From positions 794 to 64,793 of the forward strand of contig MNCI01004331.1 of assembly GCA_015680685.1 (NCBI GenBank): DNA of 64,000 bases. The letters run 5' to 3'. The position numbers were made by a program, and so were the translations under genes. Shown one piece after another: positions 33,841-46,835 of this stretch. Below the pieces are notes generated by a model. The model did not search any database, was not told where the DNA came from, and saw nothing but the letters and a program-made list of their open reading frames with translations. The stretch comes from Gnetum montanum (lineage: Eukaryota > Streptophyta > Gnetopsida > Gnetales > Gnetaceae). The first letter of the stretch is position 1. The number at the start of each line of letters is the position of its first letter.

Positions 33841-36800
33841 ATGGATTCCTATTATTCAAACACAATAGCCATGGCCACTATCGATCTAGGTGTCACGCCG
33901 GTGAACCCGACGGTGGCCACAGGGCCAACCCCCGGTGCAACAGGCCCTCAGGGACCATTGAGCCGTTCATTAAGGCTTCAAGGGAAAGAGCCTATCTTCA
34001 TGGTCATAACCCCTGAAGAGTACAATTTCATATGTGTCAAGATCCAGGCGAGGTTGGCTCTCAGCCGAGCCGAGCTTGAGGTAAAGCGAAACTTTGAGGT
34101 GCTCCATCGAGGGGGTTATGATTTTAAGCCAACGGCCTACAACATAATCCCTTTGACCGAACACCAAAACGAACTCATCTCATAGCTGATCATGGCTAGA
34201 GGCCAGACCTCAAAACCTGCGGTGGAGCCCCAGCGTGAGGAAGCAACAGAGGACGAATTCGCGGCCATGTCGGAACATTCGTTCCATACCCTGATGCCTC
34301 ACACGTATGTAAATCCGTTGTTCCCTTTCACCGGAGAGGTAGCTTCTCTGGACTTGTTCGTGACCACGCAGACGCAAATCCCTGTTCTTCCGTAGGCCAA
34401 CGCGTAGCCGTTTGGGTTACAGCAGGCCAACGCGTAGCCTTCTGGGTTGCAAATGCAACTGCTACATAATACGGGGGTGGTTCCGTCGCAACATGTAATC
34501 AACATTCTGACGGTCGGCTCGACGGCCACCGTCCCCCATCTCATCCCTCAAGTACAAGCTCACACCATACCAACAACTCGCCCCGAAGTGTTCCCACCCC
34601 CACCAACTCAGCAAAATACCACAACCGTACCACCGCAACCCTTTGTTCAATACCCTGCAACAAGTCAGTGAACCAACCCTGCTACACAACAGCACCCGCA
34701 TACGGTTTACTTTGCACAACCTCTGCCAGCACCCGTAGCACAATTTTCGCAGGTGCTTCCTCAATATACTTACCATTATGCTACACAGCAGGCAGTAGCT
34801 AACCCCTCATCTTAGACCAGTGGGTGGTGGTCTTTGCAGGCTCCCCAGCCTACAGGGATCCCTGCTCCACCAACGGTTACCCAACCACTCCCTGCATTCC
34901 AGTTGCCTAGGACTATGCACCCAGTCCAACCTCCTACGCCTGCTGCACAAATGCTACCGTTAACAGGTCTGGATCAAGCGTTCCAGCTTATCTAGATGCT
35001 TACCTAAGAGGTCCGACACCTCAAGACTGCTGGATCCGACACCATTCAGATCATGGATTTCTATCAAGAAGATCTGATCAATCCAGCGGTCCCCGTGTTG
35101 TCATTTCTGCTAGGGATGTCCCTCCCGCATTTTACCAAGTATAATGGGGAGGGGGATCCCAATACCCATCTGGCCACCTTTAGATCCGAATCTTTTTTGT
35201 TGCAATAGTGGCCGCATACTTTAGTCCGAGTCTTCGCGATGTCGTTAACCGGAAAGGCTTTAGACTGGTATAGAGCTCTCCCACGCTCTTCCATTGCAAC
35301 CTTGGAAGAGCTGCTAACCCAATTTGTGACCTGATTCAGATACAACATGAAGCCGGAAGTCACATTGGAACAGCTTATGGGGGTGAAACAAGACACGCTC
35401 GAGCCAGTCCAAAAATTTATACAGCGTTGGAACGCTACCTTGAATGAGATCCGTGTCCCGATCGCGGACTCCCATCTGTTGGCTATATTCAAGGGAGCAG
35501 TCAACGACTTTATTAAGTCTAGGTTGTATTATCTTTCCCCTGGAGACATACGTCAAACCTTCACTCAGGTCCGAAGCATCCAAGATGCTGCGGAGGCCAG
35601 CAAAGACCCGGCATATATCGCCTACAAAAACACGCATAACAAAGCCAAGGATAAAGGCAAGGTAGCGACAACTACTGTAGCTGCGCTAACTGAGAATGCA
35701 AAGAATAAGAACAAGAAGGCTCTAGCAACAGCACTGCCCGAGGCCACGGCTGGTGCTGGCACTAGCCAGGCCACGACTGCCCCTGAACAGGCTCCCCAGC
35801 CAAAGCCGAATTTTGAGCGTAAAGATCGTTCAAAATATATGGATCTTCCTATGAAACATTCTGAACTGCTGAAACAACTACTAGAAATAGGACACATTCA
35901 ACCTAAGAAAGTGTCCGAGGAAGCCCTGAAGCATCACAGATGTCACTGTGAACTGTTGAAGGATCCTTCTTTAGCTTGGCCTAACGAACCAGCGGTTCCG
36001 AGATCTTTCAGGCTGGACCGTTTCTGTGACTACCACCAGATGTTTGGTCACGACACGGACCCCTGCTGGGCATTGAAGGACGATATTCAATGCATGATCG
36101 ACGAAGGTCATCTGAAACTAGACAGCAGTAACCCTACGCGTCCCGAAAATCAAACATTGCATGTATACAAGGATCCGTTAAACGCAAGCTACGATCCTTA
36201 TACAATCACTGTGGTGAGTACGGACAGTGAGTGTAAGGGACTGCCAAAATAACCTTTTGTTTTGTGTGTGCCCGCCAGCTCACAAAGGGGGCCAACTACT
36301 TCTTCGGTAGCAGGTGGGGTCTCATGGCCGCCGTTCATTATACGGGTGCCTTCTCAGGTACGGCTTCAGTCACACGCTACTACCCAAGCCGTGGCTTCAT
36401 CTGCGCCCACGCCGAGAGCACCCTTTATCATTAGGACGCCAAAACCACAGGCTGCTCCTCTCACACAGGGGTATACCTCCAGCCAACATTATCAAGCATC
36501 CCCTCCCAAGCGAAAGGAGGAGAACACCGAAGCTAGCGCGACGAAAGACAACTCTACGCTCAGCTCCCCTAAGCCTAGGCCCCTGGCCTCTGTGCCCTTG
36601 TCCATGCCCCAGAAGTAGGCCAAAGGCACAGAAACGCAGCCACCTTCTCTTGGTAGGAAGAGGAACAACCCCTCTGCTGACACCGCTCCGCCTCGAGAGA
36701 TCCGTCTCTTGGGCCGAATGGAGGAAGATAAGGGGGATAAACCACCCTGCCGAGAGAAGGACCTCCTCGATGCGTTCATGTAGGTCAAACAAGCTCTCAA

Positions 36801-37650
36801 GCAAAAGAACACCACGCTGAGCTTGTACGACCTCTTGATGACTTCTCAGGAACACCGCGAGGCTATGGTGTGCATGTTGACGTCCATATCAGTGGATGCC
36901 AGCTTGCCGGTGGAAGAGGAAGCGATACACGCTATCATGTTTCCTTCTGAAGCTGAACAACCCAAGCCCACCTCGTTGACCTTCCTGGACGAGTCTGTTA
37001 AAGATAATCCGAAAAAGGATCAAGTAACGATGGCGCCTATGTTCATTACCATTCGGGTCGGACAGTACCAAATTCGGAGGGTGCATGTGGATGATGGTGC
37101 GGATCCTAACGTCATTCCCTATTCCATCGTGGATAGGTTGGATTTGGTTGACCAGATCACTCCCACGACGACAGCCTGCATAAAATCATTCAATGGAGCA
37201 TGGGTTCAAGTCAAGGGGACGGTGCATATTGAGTTCGTGGTGGGGAATCAATTCCAAACGGAAGCCACATTTTTAGTCTTCGAGGAGATGTCAGGCTTCA
37301 ACTTAATCGTAGGGAGGTCGTGGTTAGCCTAGCTGACGGCGGTCTCGTAGCCGATCCATCAGGAGATACACCTAACTTACGCTGGAGGAGAGGTTAGCAT
37401 ATGCGGCGACGAAGTCACCCCCAGGACCGTTAACAACATTGAGGAAGAACGGGGGTCAGAGATCGAAACGGCTGACGATCAGTCCTCTCTCCAAGCCCCT
37501 GAACAGAACAATGATAATGATGACGGTCTAGCCTGGGCCGACCTGCCATTTCCGGATGACAGCGTAGAGGAGTCGAACTGCAAGCCTCCTCGCCCTTACG
37601 CAACAGTTAACATAAAAGCCGCTAAGAGACAATTGTGTATTGATGGCTGA
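33841..37650 (+). pseudogene. gag-pro: gag-protease polyprotein (element B), broken by stops
   Basis: One frame of 1,270 codons from ATG at 33841 to the shared TGA at 37648. In-frame stops include 34183, 34393, 34669, several between 34800 and 35340, 36250, 36616, 36780 and 37330. The capsid core carries YNGEGDP and ALDWYRALP. The knuckle is FCDYHQMFGHDTDPC near 36022-36066. The protease site reads HVDDGADPNVIPYSIVDRL at about 37084-37140, where the aspartate-aspartate-glycine triad takes the place of D-S/T-G. The C-terminal tail after the protease is acidic (NNIEEERGSE, DDGLAWADLP) and shared with A. Most stops fit CAG, CAA, CGA or TGG changed by transition. Confidence 0.88.
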
Positions 37651-38205
37651 ACGAAGGTCTCCTGCGTGCGTTCATGTAAGTTATCATACTCATCGTCCAA
37701 CAGTTTCCTTTGTTTCAGTGTGCTTTTACGCAACATTCACCTTCTGTGTTTATGCTTTACATTTTGTCTTTGCATATGTTATCATACACACATTAGTTAC
37801 GCTTACTCATTACTTTACGCAACGTCCAGAGTTACATTTTGTTACAACATACGCAGTTGGCTCGCAAAAGCCTTAAACTAGTAGCCAACATTTACGCATC
37901 GGCCCGCAACGGCCTTAAACTAGTAGCTAATTTACAATTTACGCATTGGCCCGCAACGGCCTTAAACTAGTAGCTAATTTACGCACCTTTGTATGTTGGC
38001 CCACAACGGCCTTAAACTAGTTATCTATAGTCACAATTTGCGTCTTCTTCATTTTACGCTTTCGGCCAGCAATGGCCTTAAACTAAGGCTTATGCTCCAT
38101 TACTATTACATTGGCAAAAATAACAAAAATATGATAGGTAGTTGATAGTCAATCAAGATTTATAATATGTTTTTTCAAATCATTTGTAACATGATGCCAA
38201 AAAAA
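37651..38205. repeat. Spacer with five-copy GGCC...GGCC tandem array (element B)
   Basis: Units of about 47-65 bp at 37855-38095 with the core GGCCCGCAACGGCCTTAAAC, equivalent to 13980-14295 in A. A GTAAGT donor candidate lies at 37676, just after the gag-pro stop. The array separates the converging 3' ends of gag-pro and the antisense gene. Confidence 0.6.
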
Positions 38206-41200
38206 GAATGTATTTCCCCTACTGCCACTATCACCAGTATCCTTCAACTCTAAGTCCAGCCCCAAAGGGTCGTCCTCCAGTGGGCCATCATTTCTGGGAA
38301 TTATCCCTTCTTGAAAGATTGTCTCTTCATGAGGCTCTCATTCTAATGCTGGCTCCACAGGAAGATGCTCTTCATCGTGGTGTTCCACTTCTGCTTCTAC
38401 TGTTTCCTCTCCCAGCCCTTCAGCTGGCGTACGTTCTCCACTTTCTTCTGGTACCTGAAGCACAAATAACATAAAAATTAGAATAGGCAACACTATGTTG
38501 GAAAATGCGCTAGCTAAGCCATGCGTAAAATTAATCGAGATGACCCAACTTCCGCAACAAAGGGAAGCTTATCTAGACCAGCCTAAAAACGCTCCATGAT
38601 CTTGTCCTCTGTCAGGTCTTGCCACACATCCTCGCCTGAAGCCCTCCCTGCTTTTACCTTCCCTTTCTCCATGCTACTCCAAGAGGGAGGATCTGGGTAG
38701 AAAGTAGGGATCGAGGCTTGATTCCCAGGGAAGACCATTGCTCTCTATGGAGATGTAGTTACGGTCACCTGCTCCTCAAACATCTTGAAAGCTTCGGACG
38801 CTCCGATGGTGTCCACAAAGACCTCCAAGGACCGAGCTTTAACAGTGGAATCGCAGTAGCATTTTCTATAGGTGGTGCTTTCCCTTTTGTATATGTGCTT
38901 GTGGTCCTTCTCCTTCTTCCCCCATTCCTGTACGCCCGCGCAATAGTCCCTCCAGTATTGACTCTTCTGAGCAAGGAGCTCTATTTGCATCCTTTGCTCT
39001 ACTAACGCTCGACTGGTCTGTACGCTGTTCTTGATGGCTGTCCAATAATGGGAGTGATCAATAACAATAGTATGCCAGTCTTCGTCCCCTGTCACTCGAG
39101 CCTGTAGGAACTCGTATCGTGCCCTCAGGTCCTCGACTTCCTTAGTCAAGGATTCAACCTTCTGTTTTGACCGTTGCAGTTTCTTCCATAGGTCTTCATT
39201 GATATTCCTGCTTTCCCATACGGAGCGTGTCGAGCGTAATGCACATTTACGCATTTCCTCATAAATGTGGTGTGGCCCGACCGCCCCATCAGATGGGGGC
39301 TCTGCAGTGTCCAGGTAAATGGGCTCCGTGGGATCCCATCGGAGGTGAGCTCCTGACAGAAAACAAGCATCAAAACAGATGACATATTACCACCAAGACA
39401 TTATCCAGTCACTTCTATTAACTTACCAGCACTAGGTTCAATGCGTTCCAGACGCCCGATCAAGTCGCTGATAACGCCTTCCATGAAGGAAAACTTATCG
39501 GGGAAGTCCCTCCACGTTTCGTTAATAGCAATAGACGTCGAGGCATCTCCTTCCCCTATAACATAACTCGGTTAGACATTACCTATTTACAGACTTTTTC
39601 AAAACCCGTAAAATACACGCTCATTACCTCTACCGGTGACAGTGGCAACGTCATCGACATCCTTCCTACTTCTTTCCATTTCACGCACCGGGGTCTGTGT
39701 GTCTCTGGCTCTAGTAGCAGGGGCCTCCTCCCCAGTCTATGCATGGCTCCCACTAGCCGCTGGGGCCGCCCCACGCGTTGTAGCCTGCGAACTGCGCGTA
39801 TTAATAGTCGGGGCCTCTGCTTCCAAAATTAAGGCCCCCTCCCCATGTTTTAGCACCACTACCCCTGTCTCAGGGGTCAATCAACCTGTCGTTTTTGCTG
39901 CTTACATCCCCATGCGTTAGAACATAATTCCAGCTGATCTAAATGAAACATTACGTATACAGACCATCTACACTTACCAGGTGGAGGTTTGGTCCGCTAC
40001 ACCATTAGCCCAACGGTGTGGCTTGCCTCGCCTCCAGGGGCCTCAGCCAGACAGAGCCTCTTTCGCTAAACTGCAGGCTCCACGATTTCCTCCACCAAGC
40101 ATTTCCCCCATGAGGCATCGCCGGTGTAGGTAGGCATTATCCCGCCTACACTGTCGAGACCTCGCACTCGGGGTGCTGTCATGCCTTTAGTTTTCACAGA
40201 CATCGACTCTCCGATCCCTTCCGGCGGATCCTACCCACGGGTAGTGTTGAGGATGTGGGAAATCCAAGGTTTGGATAGTTGGTCTCGGTCTTGCTATACC
40301 CATACCCCATTCCTTTGAATGACCAGATACTCAGCAAACCGCCAGAGGATAGCTATGAAAAAGGCATGGTGCACGTTGAAGCGAGACTCAAGCTTCTCGC
40401 GAAGCTTGACCATTTCGCTGAGCAAACCCTTGGTGAGATGGCTCCCCCAATCAAATTAGGCTCCCTCCTCCAGAACCTCTCGCATAATACACGTCTATTC
40501 TACTACGAAGAACCTTGCCTGCGAGAGGGTTTTAGGGAAGGTACGGGCCCGAAAAAGGGGATAAATTTTTTTGGCGGTCGCCAGCTCGAATTGCTCACAA
40601 GGAAACCCCTTTGTCTCCTTAGGGATTCTTGCCCACTCCTGCAGAAACTCCTCCACTCTGATGCTCCTCTTGGTCTTCACTTTTATGGGAAGGCCACTAG
40701 AGGGGATGCCAAATAGGTCTGAGAAGAGTTGAGCATTGATATCAAAGTTTACACGCACGTTATGCACGCGCGTACTGAAACGATCCACCTTCGCATTAAA
40801 GGAGTTGACCAGGCCTATCATCTCGCTAGCGGGGACATCAGGGGTTGCAGCAAAGAACAGGTGCATTAGCCCTGCGGTCTGGATATTGGTGACCACCGCA
40901 ACTGGGGCTGTCGAGTGGCCGAGACAACGCTGTGCCTCTTTGATGTCCCCGTAACGAAAGAGGACATCTCTCGCCTCGCGGCAGAAAATCGTAAGGGTTA
41001 TCTCCCGGGATTCCCTGACTGCAAGTCAAAAAATGCAAGAAAAAACAAAAACATTATCGTAGTATTCATAACTCACAACTACGCAAGTAACACTAAAACA
41101 TGCGGCAACCTTACCGGGGCCAAACGGCAATGGGAATTGTGGGAGTTCCCTCTCCACGTCCTCGACGCTGAGGGGCGGATCTAGGGTCTAGTCCTCGTGT

Positions 41201-42346
41201 AGCCACCTGAGTTCCTGGAAATTCTTGAAAGACTGCTCATAGCGGGTGTGGTACTCACGCATCTCGTGGCCAATTTGCCCAATAACACCGGCACGAACGT
41301 TGTTAGTCGCAGTAAACACTGTTATCGCCGTTTCGGCCCAGGGCAGCGTATCGCCGTCGTCGATTAACTTGTTGTCGCATATGAAAAACCTGTACCATAC
41401 AGCGTAAGCTTAATCTACACTCTACATCTAGACTTCTCTTACTCCTTTTTTGCATCAAAAACAGACATTGTAACATATAAAGACAATAAAGGTAGCCAAA
41501 TCTGCTTACCCGCCTGGGTAGTACACTGTGCCTTGAGGGTTCTGGAAGTACGTGGACACATGGAGAGCCATGAACAATGTGTTATATGCGTGATAACAGT
41601 TGAAATGGGCCATATCCCAGATCCAGTGTAAGCTCCTTAGACCCCGAGAGCTGAGCGCTTGGTCCTCGAGATCGCCTGTCTCGATGGCTCCATCTGTCAG
41701 GTAAGCCAGAATCCCCTGCGAAGACCTCGGAAATAGGTGTTCCAGAATGGCACCAGCAACATCTCTAGCCACATTGGACCAAATAATGATGCTAAAATTG
41801 CGCAGTAAAAATTGCAGGAATTCCAGCGCCCCCTTTCGAAACCAAATGGCCTTCCCCTGCACTCTTGTGTGCGGGGGAGGAACATTTGTGACGATAGGGT
41901 TCACCCAGCATAAAACCCCAATAATGTTTAGCACAATCAGGACGGGCTTCAGTGCGATGCTGTAGAAAAAAGCCAAGACTCATTAACACCTACATCTACA
42001 CTTCTACAACTAACACAGAAATCGCAAAACGCAACCAGGCAAAAATTGCCCAAACCCTTGCAACAACGCAAGGTTTTTCCCTGACAACGGCAACAAACGC
42101 AACCTCACCAAAACCCTCGCATTAACCCGAGGTCCGTAATTTTGACATTCACATTCACGCAAAAGACATTCAAGAAAAAACAAAATAGACATATAGAACA
42201 AGCGTAAGCACGGGAATAATGACCTACCGGTTAAGAGGCATCGGTTCGCAAACGTCGATCAACGCATGCGAGACACGATTCAAACTTGCCTGCACTTCGT
42301 CAATTTTAGCCAGTTTTGCATTCTTCTTCTTCGCCTTTGATGCCAT
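38206..42346 (-). pseudogene. Antisense eight-exon gene of element B, function unknown
   Basis: Exons: 42346-42228, 41959-41510, 41389-41115, 41018-39978, 39897-39628, 39555-39427, 39352-38535, 38454-38206. Exons 1, 2, 3, 4 and 7 have the same length as in A; exon 5 is 3 bp shorter and exon 6 keeps the base that A lost. Introns are GT-AG except the last, whose donor GT is now TT. The product would be about 1,116 residues: a lysine-rich start (MASKAKKKNAK), the hydrophobic run LKPVLIVLNIIGVLCWVNPI (about residues 43-62), a long conserved middle, a coiled coil at about 790-850, and an acidic tail. Exon 2 is fully open. Stops occur in exon 3 (one), exon 4 (about five), exon 7 (two, near its end) and exon 8 (one). 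The A stop codon TAA is TTC here. No family recognised; a membrane role for the hydrophobic run is only a guess. Confidence 0.82.
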
Positions 42347-42509
42347 CATGATAGTAGTAGAGTTTCTTTACAACCTGCTTACAAATCCTAGCAAGGTTAC
42401 ACGCCCTAGCTTTCTGCTCTCCTTTCTCTCTGCTCTGCCTTTCCTCTGCTCTTCCTTGTAAATTCAAATTCAAGATAGCCAACAACCAGTTTTTCATCAA
42501 AGAAACACC

Positions 42510-42517
42510 TATTTATA
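42510..42517 (-). promoter_or_regulatory. Candidate TATA box of the antisense gene (element B)
   Basis: TATAAATA on the minus strand, about 165 bp before the start codon at 42346 and aligned with TATAAGTA in A. A pyrimidine-rich stretch follows before the ATG (CTTTGCTCT-type on the minus strand), as expected for a plant leader. Confidence 0.55.
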
Positions 42518-42773
42518 TGCGAGGATCGCCGACTTGATATCAGATTTAAGCAAAACTTTCCTGAAACGGAATCCGAAAATCCGGTATTAATTCGGCCGAT
42601 ATCGCACGCCCCACTGTCCGAAATGACGTTAAACTACCATGTCTTATAGCCTCGTAATCGGGTTACATTGATTACAAGCTTTGTCTATATTTTTTCAAAA
42701 GTCAGTTAGCCTTCCACGTTTGGCGACATCCCGTCACTTGTCTCCTAACCATTTACATGCTTGTTGGTTTTGC

Positions 42774-42775
42774 AG
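42774..42775 (+). other. Candidate sense splice acceptor before pol (element B)
   Basis: TTGTTGGTTTTGCAG with CCTAACCATTTACATG about 25-30 bases upstream, matching A at 19021-19022. The reading frame is open across it, so it may also be simple conserved leader sequence. Confidence 0.45.
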
Positions 42776-42787
42776 GACAGACAGAGG

Positions 42788-45700
42788 ATGGACGCCACAG
42801 TTTCAGCACCTTTAACTTTGACAGGCCCATACGAGCATTTAATTAGACATTTTGACTCCACATTAGTAGACGTTAGCCCCCCTTTAGCAGGCGTAACCAT
42901 AGCTACATCGGAGACGTCCCCAAAATGGCCAGAACAGTCAACGCGCATGCTAGACCTGGAGGCTGGAGACATAACCAAGGACCCCCTTAGTGAGGTCCCT
43001 ATCGTTACGCATAGGGGTAAGACCAAAACACTCAAGGTCAGTTCTTTGTTAGACGAGAAAACGCACAACGCAATAAAATAGGTCCTGCAAGATAACATTA
43101 CTATCTTTGCATGGTCATATGAGGATATGCCTGGGTTAGATCCTAGATTAATACAACATAATATTATCCTCGACCCAAAGGTTAAAGCGATTAGGCAAAA
43201 GGCATGCAAGATCAAACCAGAGATCGTGCTAGAAGTGCGTGATGAAATGAACAAACTATATCAGGCTGGTTTCATCCGCGTGGTCGATTATTTGGACTAG
43301 GTATCTAACATTGTGGTCGTGTCGAAGAAGACCGGGAGCATACGCATATGCATAGACTTCTAGGATTTGAACAAGGCCACAATCAAAGATAACTTCTCGT
43401 TGCCGAGTATTGACCAGCTAGTGGATACAACAGCTGGGCATGCGCTTCTGTCCTTCATGGATGGCTTTTCAGGCTATAACCAGATTCGCATCAACCCAAG
43501 ACATCAGTTGACCACAACGTTCATGACACCCTAGGGGACATTTTTCTATACCATGATGCCTTTTGGCCTAAAGAACACTGAAGCGACGTATCAACGGGCC
43601 ATGACATACATCTTTAGCGATTACCTCCTAGGAAGGCTGAATAATTATGTAGACGACATAGCTGTGAAGTCTTTGAAGTCGGAAGATCATTCAGAGGACC
43701 TGGAGTTAGTCCTTAAAAGATGATCCATGCATGAGCTCCGGCTTAACCCAAAGAAGTGCATATTCGGAGTCAAAACCGGATGCATGCTGGGGTTTGTGGT
43801 ATCTAAAACCGGCATACGAGTTGACCCTGATAAGGTCAAAGCCATTGTCATGTTAAAACCTCCCATAGACCTCAAGCAATTATGCGGGTTACAGGGACAC
43901 TTACAGTTCATACGCAGGTTCATTTCGAGGTTAACCGAAAAATTACACCCCATGCAACATTTGCTAAAAAAGGGAATTAATTTTGAATGGACCGACGATT
44001 GCCAGCATGCGTTTGACAGTCTAAAATAGGAACTGCAACATCTCCCGACGGTTTTCCCGCCACAAAGGGACTTGACTTTTTTCATTTACCTCGCCGCTTC
44101 GGACGTAGCAATAGCAGCGTTGCTTTCTCAGAAAAAGGTTGATGGGTCAGAAATGCCCATCTACTACCTGAGCCATGCTCTATGTGCGTACGAGACGAGA
44201 TACAACGACGTTGAGTGTAATCTCTTAGCGTTAGTTTTTACGCTCAAAAAATGTAGGCATTACCTCTTCCGTAGTCAAGTTAACGTCATTTGTAAAAATA
44301 ACATCCTTAGGGCCATTACGCATAGCTTATACGAGAGTAGCAAAATCACTCGCTGGGAGGCTATCACCGCGAAGTTCGACCTCCAGTACATTGGCCAATC
44401 ATCCACGAAGGGCCAAGCGATAGCCGACCAGTTAATAACTTCACCAATCGACAACCATGAAACCGTAGAGCCAGAATTTCCTGATGAACATGTACATAGT
44501 TTAAGCCCTATCACGACAGGCCTCGAAGAAACATTGTATTTCGATGGAGCTTCAACCGCCAGAGGCGGTAGTGCGGCCACTGTTCTTACGCTATTGCCTG
44601 AGGATGTGCATCTACACGCTTATCGATTGACCTTCCCTTGTACGAACAATGTAGCAGAGTATGAGGGGCTCCTCAGGGGATTACTAATTGCAGGAGAACT
44701 CGATGTTCAACACCTGGCAGTTAGGGGTGATTCGATGCTTGTCATAAATCAAATCACTGGAGTCTACGCCTGCAAGGCGGTACACTTGCAGCCCTACTGT
44801 AATCAGGCTAAAGATCTTCTGAGGCGATTTATGACCTTCGACGCCCAGCACGTCCCATGGACTGACAATACGCTGGCCGACGCACTAGCCACTCTGGCTT
44901 TACACGTGCCGTCACACATGTTTAACACCTGCCCTGCATTGATTACAGACTACGCAGACCCTATCATTTAGACGGTGCAAATATCCTCTCTTACCGAGGC
45001 AAGCACGGCTGAATGGTACAATCATATCAAATATTATCTTTTACAAGGTGAACTACCAGCCGCATTAACGCGCGCATAGAGGGACGCAATCCAAAAGCGG
45101 GCTAGGCACTACATCATCATCGGAGACAGCACTCTCTGTAGGCGCTCCTTTGATGGCGTATTGCTCACCTTCATTAACGCAGACCAAGCACAACACATAG
45201 TCAGCGAGGTTCACGAGGGACTGTGCGGTGGCCACGTAGCACCACGGGCTATGGCCCTAAAAATCCGTCGCTTAGGGTACTACTGGCCACGCATGGAAAG
45301 AGATTTTTTGACAAAGGTTAAGACCTGTGACACGTGTCAACCTCATGCAAATCTAATCGACGTGTCACCCACGGAATTACACATGACACAGATAACATGG
45401 CCATTCCAACGAGGGGGACTGGACATTATAGGCCCCATCACGCCAAAATCTTCCGCAGGACTTAGCTTCATCATTACCGCTACCGAGTACTTCACGAAGC
45501 GGGTAGAAGCTGTCCCCCTACAGAAAATTACATCCCAACAGGTTTGCCATTTCATCTTGGATAACATAGTAACCCGATTTGGTCTCCCAATGACTATTGT
45601 GACCGACAATGGGCCACAGTTTAGTAGCATGGACACCAAATCCTTTTGTGACAACTTAGGCATCAGGCAGTCTTTTTCCTCTCCTTATTACCCGTAGGAA

Positions 45701-46255
45701 AATGGTTAAGCTGAAGCATCGAACAAGATAATCATCAATTTGCTCAAGAAAATGCTCGACGGCAACAAAAGGCGGTGGCATGAACAGATCCTCTACGTGC
45801 TATGGGCATTTCGCACTACGTGTAGGACAACTACAGGCAGTACGCCCTATAGCTTGGTTTACGGATCTGAGGCAGTGCTACCTCTCGAATTGCAAATCCC
45901 TTCTCTGAGAATGGTCCTCTCCACCATTATAAATGAGGCTCAATACACCGAGGCTCGGATAATGGATTTGGAGTCATTGGAAGAGAAGCGGATACAGGCT
46001 CTTGACGCAATTGAGGAATATCAGGATAAGCAGAGACAAAATCATCATCATAATCTTCAGCAATGTCCGATCAAGAAAGGAGACCTAGTTCTCAAGGCTG
46101 TGCGTGAACCAGCAGGCAAATTCTCTGCAAACTGGGAAGGCCCTTTCTTGGTGATCGACGCATACAACAACGGAGCATTCAAATTGGCAGACGTCAACGG
46201 CAACGAGTTAGCAAATCCTATAAATCATGTGTACTTAAAGCGGTATTTCATCTAG
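42788..46255 (+). pseudogene. pol: pol polyprotein: RT, two RNase H domains, integrase (element B)
   Basis: One frame from the ATG at 42788 to the TAG at 46253, with stops at 43079 and at several sites to 43535 (all in the RT), then 43712 and others. The RT active site reads YVDD near 43650. The first, Ty3-type RNase H spans about 44072-44430. The second begins LYFDGAST at 44537 with the first acidic residue intact, then NNVAEYEGLL, VRGDSMLVI and TDNTLADALA. Integrase is better kept than in A: open at 45161-45697 with VHEGLCGGH...CDTC, LDIIGP and TDNGPQF, then SNKIIINLL after one stop. The C-terminus has NWEGPFLV, a GPF-type module; I see no chromodomain. Long open parts show that B is less decayed than A. 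Confidence 0.9.
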
Positions 46256-46279
46256 CAGCAACTACGGTGTCGACAGCAG

Positions 46280-46835
46280 GTATGACGGTACACGTCTGCT
46301 ACGACGTAAAACTGGAACCAACCGTCCGCTACGACGTAAAACTGGCACCGACCATCCGCTACGACGTAAAACTGGCACTGCACGTCCGCTACGACGTAAA
46401 ACTGGCACTAAGTCCGCTACGACGTTAAACTGGCATCGATCGTCTGCTACAACGTAAAACTGGCATGCTTTGCACGTGTCCGCCATGACGCTAAACTGGC
46501 AAGTGGTAACCGTCCGCCACGACGTAAAACTAGCAATGTTGTACAGGTCCACCAAGATGAAAAATGGCATCTTTTGCACGCGTCCGCCACGACGCTAAAT
46601 TGGCACAGGTAAGTAGCCGTCTGCTGAGATGAAAAATCAGCACAGATCTGTCCCTGGGTCATGACGCGAAATTGACATCCACAACATGGTCTTCTGAGAC
46701 CATAAACTAGCCTGACCATCGTCCTCTACAACGTAAAACTAGCACTTCTCAGTCTGCCCGGACTTTAAATTGGGACCATGGTCTGCTGGGACTTAAAACC
46801 AGTAACAGTAGTCTACCAGGACTTAAAACTGGAAC
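46280..46835 (+). repeat. 3' tandem array, unit about 30 bp (element B)
   Basis: Just after the pol stop. The first copies are clean 30-bp units of CCGCTACGACGTAAAACTGG plus ten variable bases; later copies drift. Roughly 15-17 copies. Same array as 22520-23080 in A. Confidence 0.8.

Noticed and set aside
36314-36855. Overlapping plus and minus frames of 107-168 codons inside gag-pro of B
   Set aside because: They are shadows of the proline-rich gag-pro frame and have no counterpart in A.
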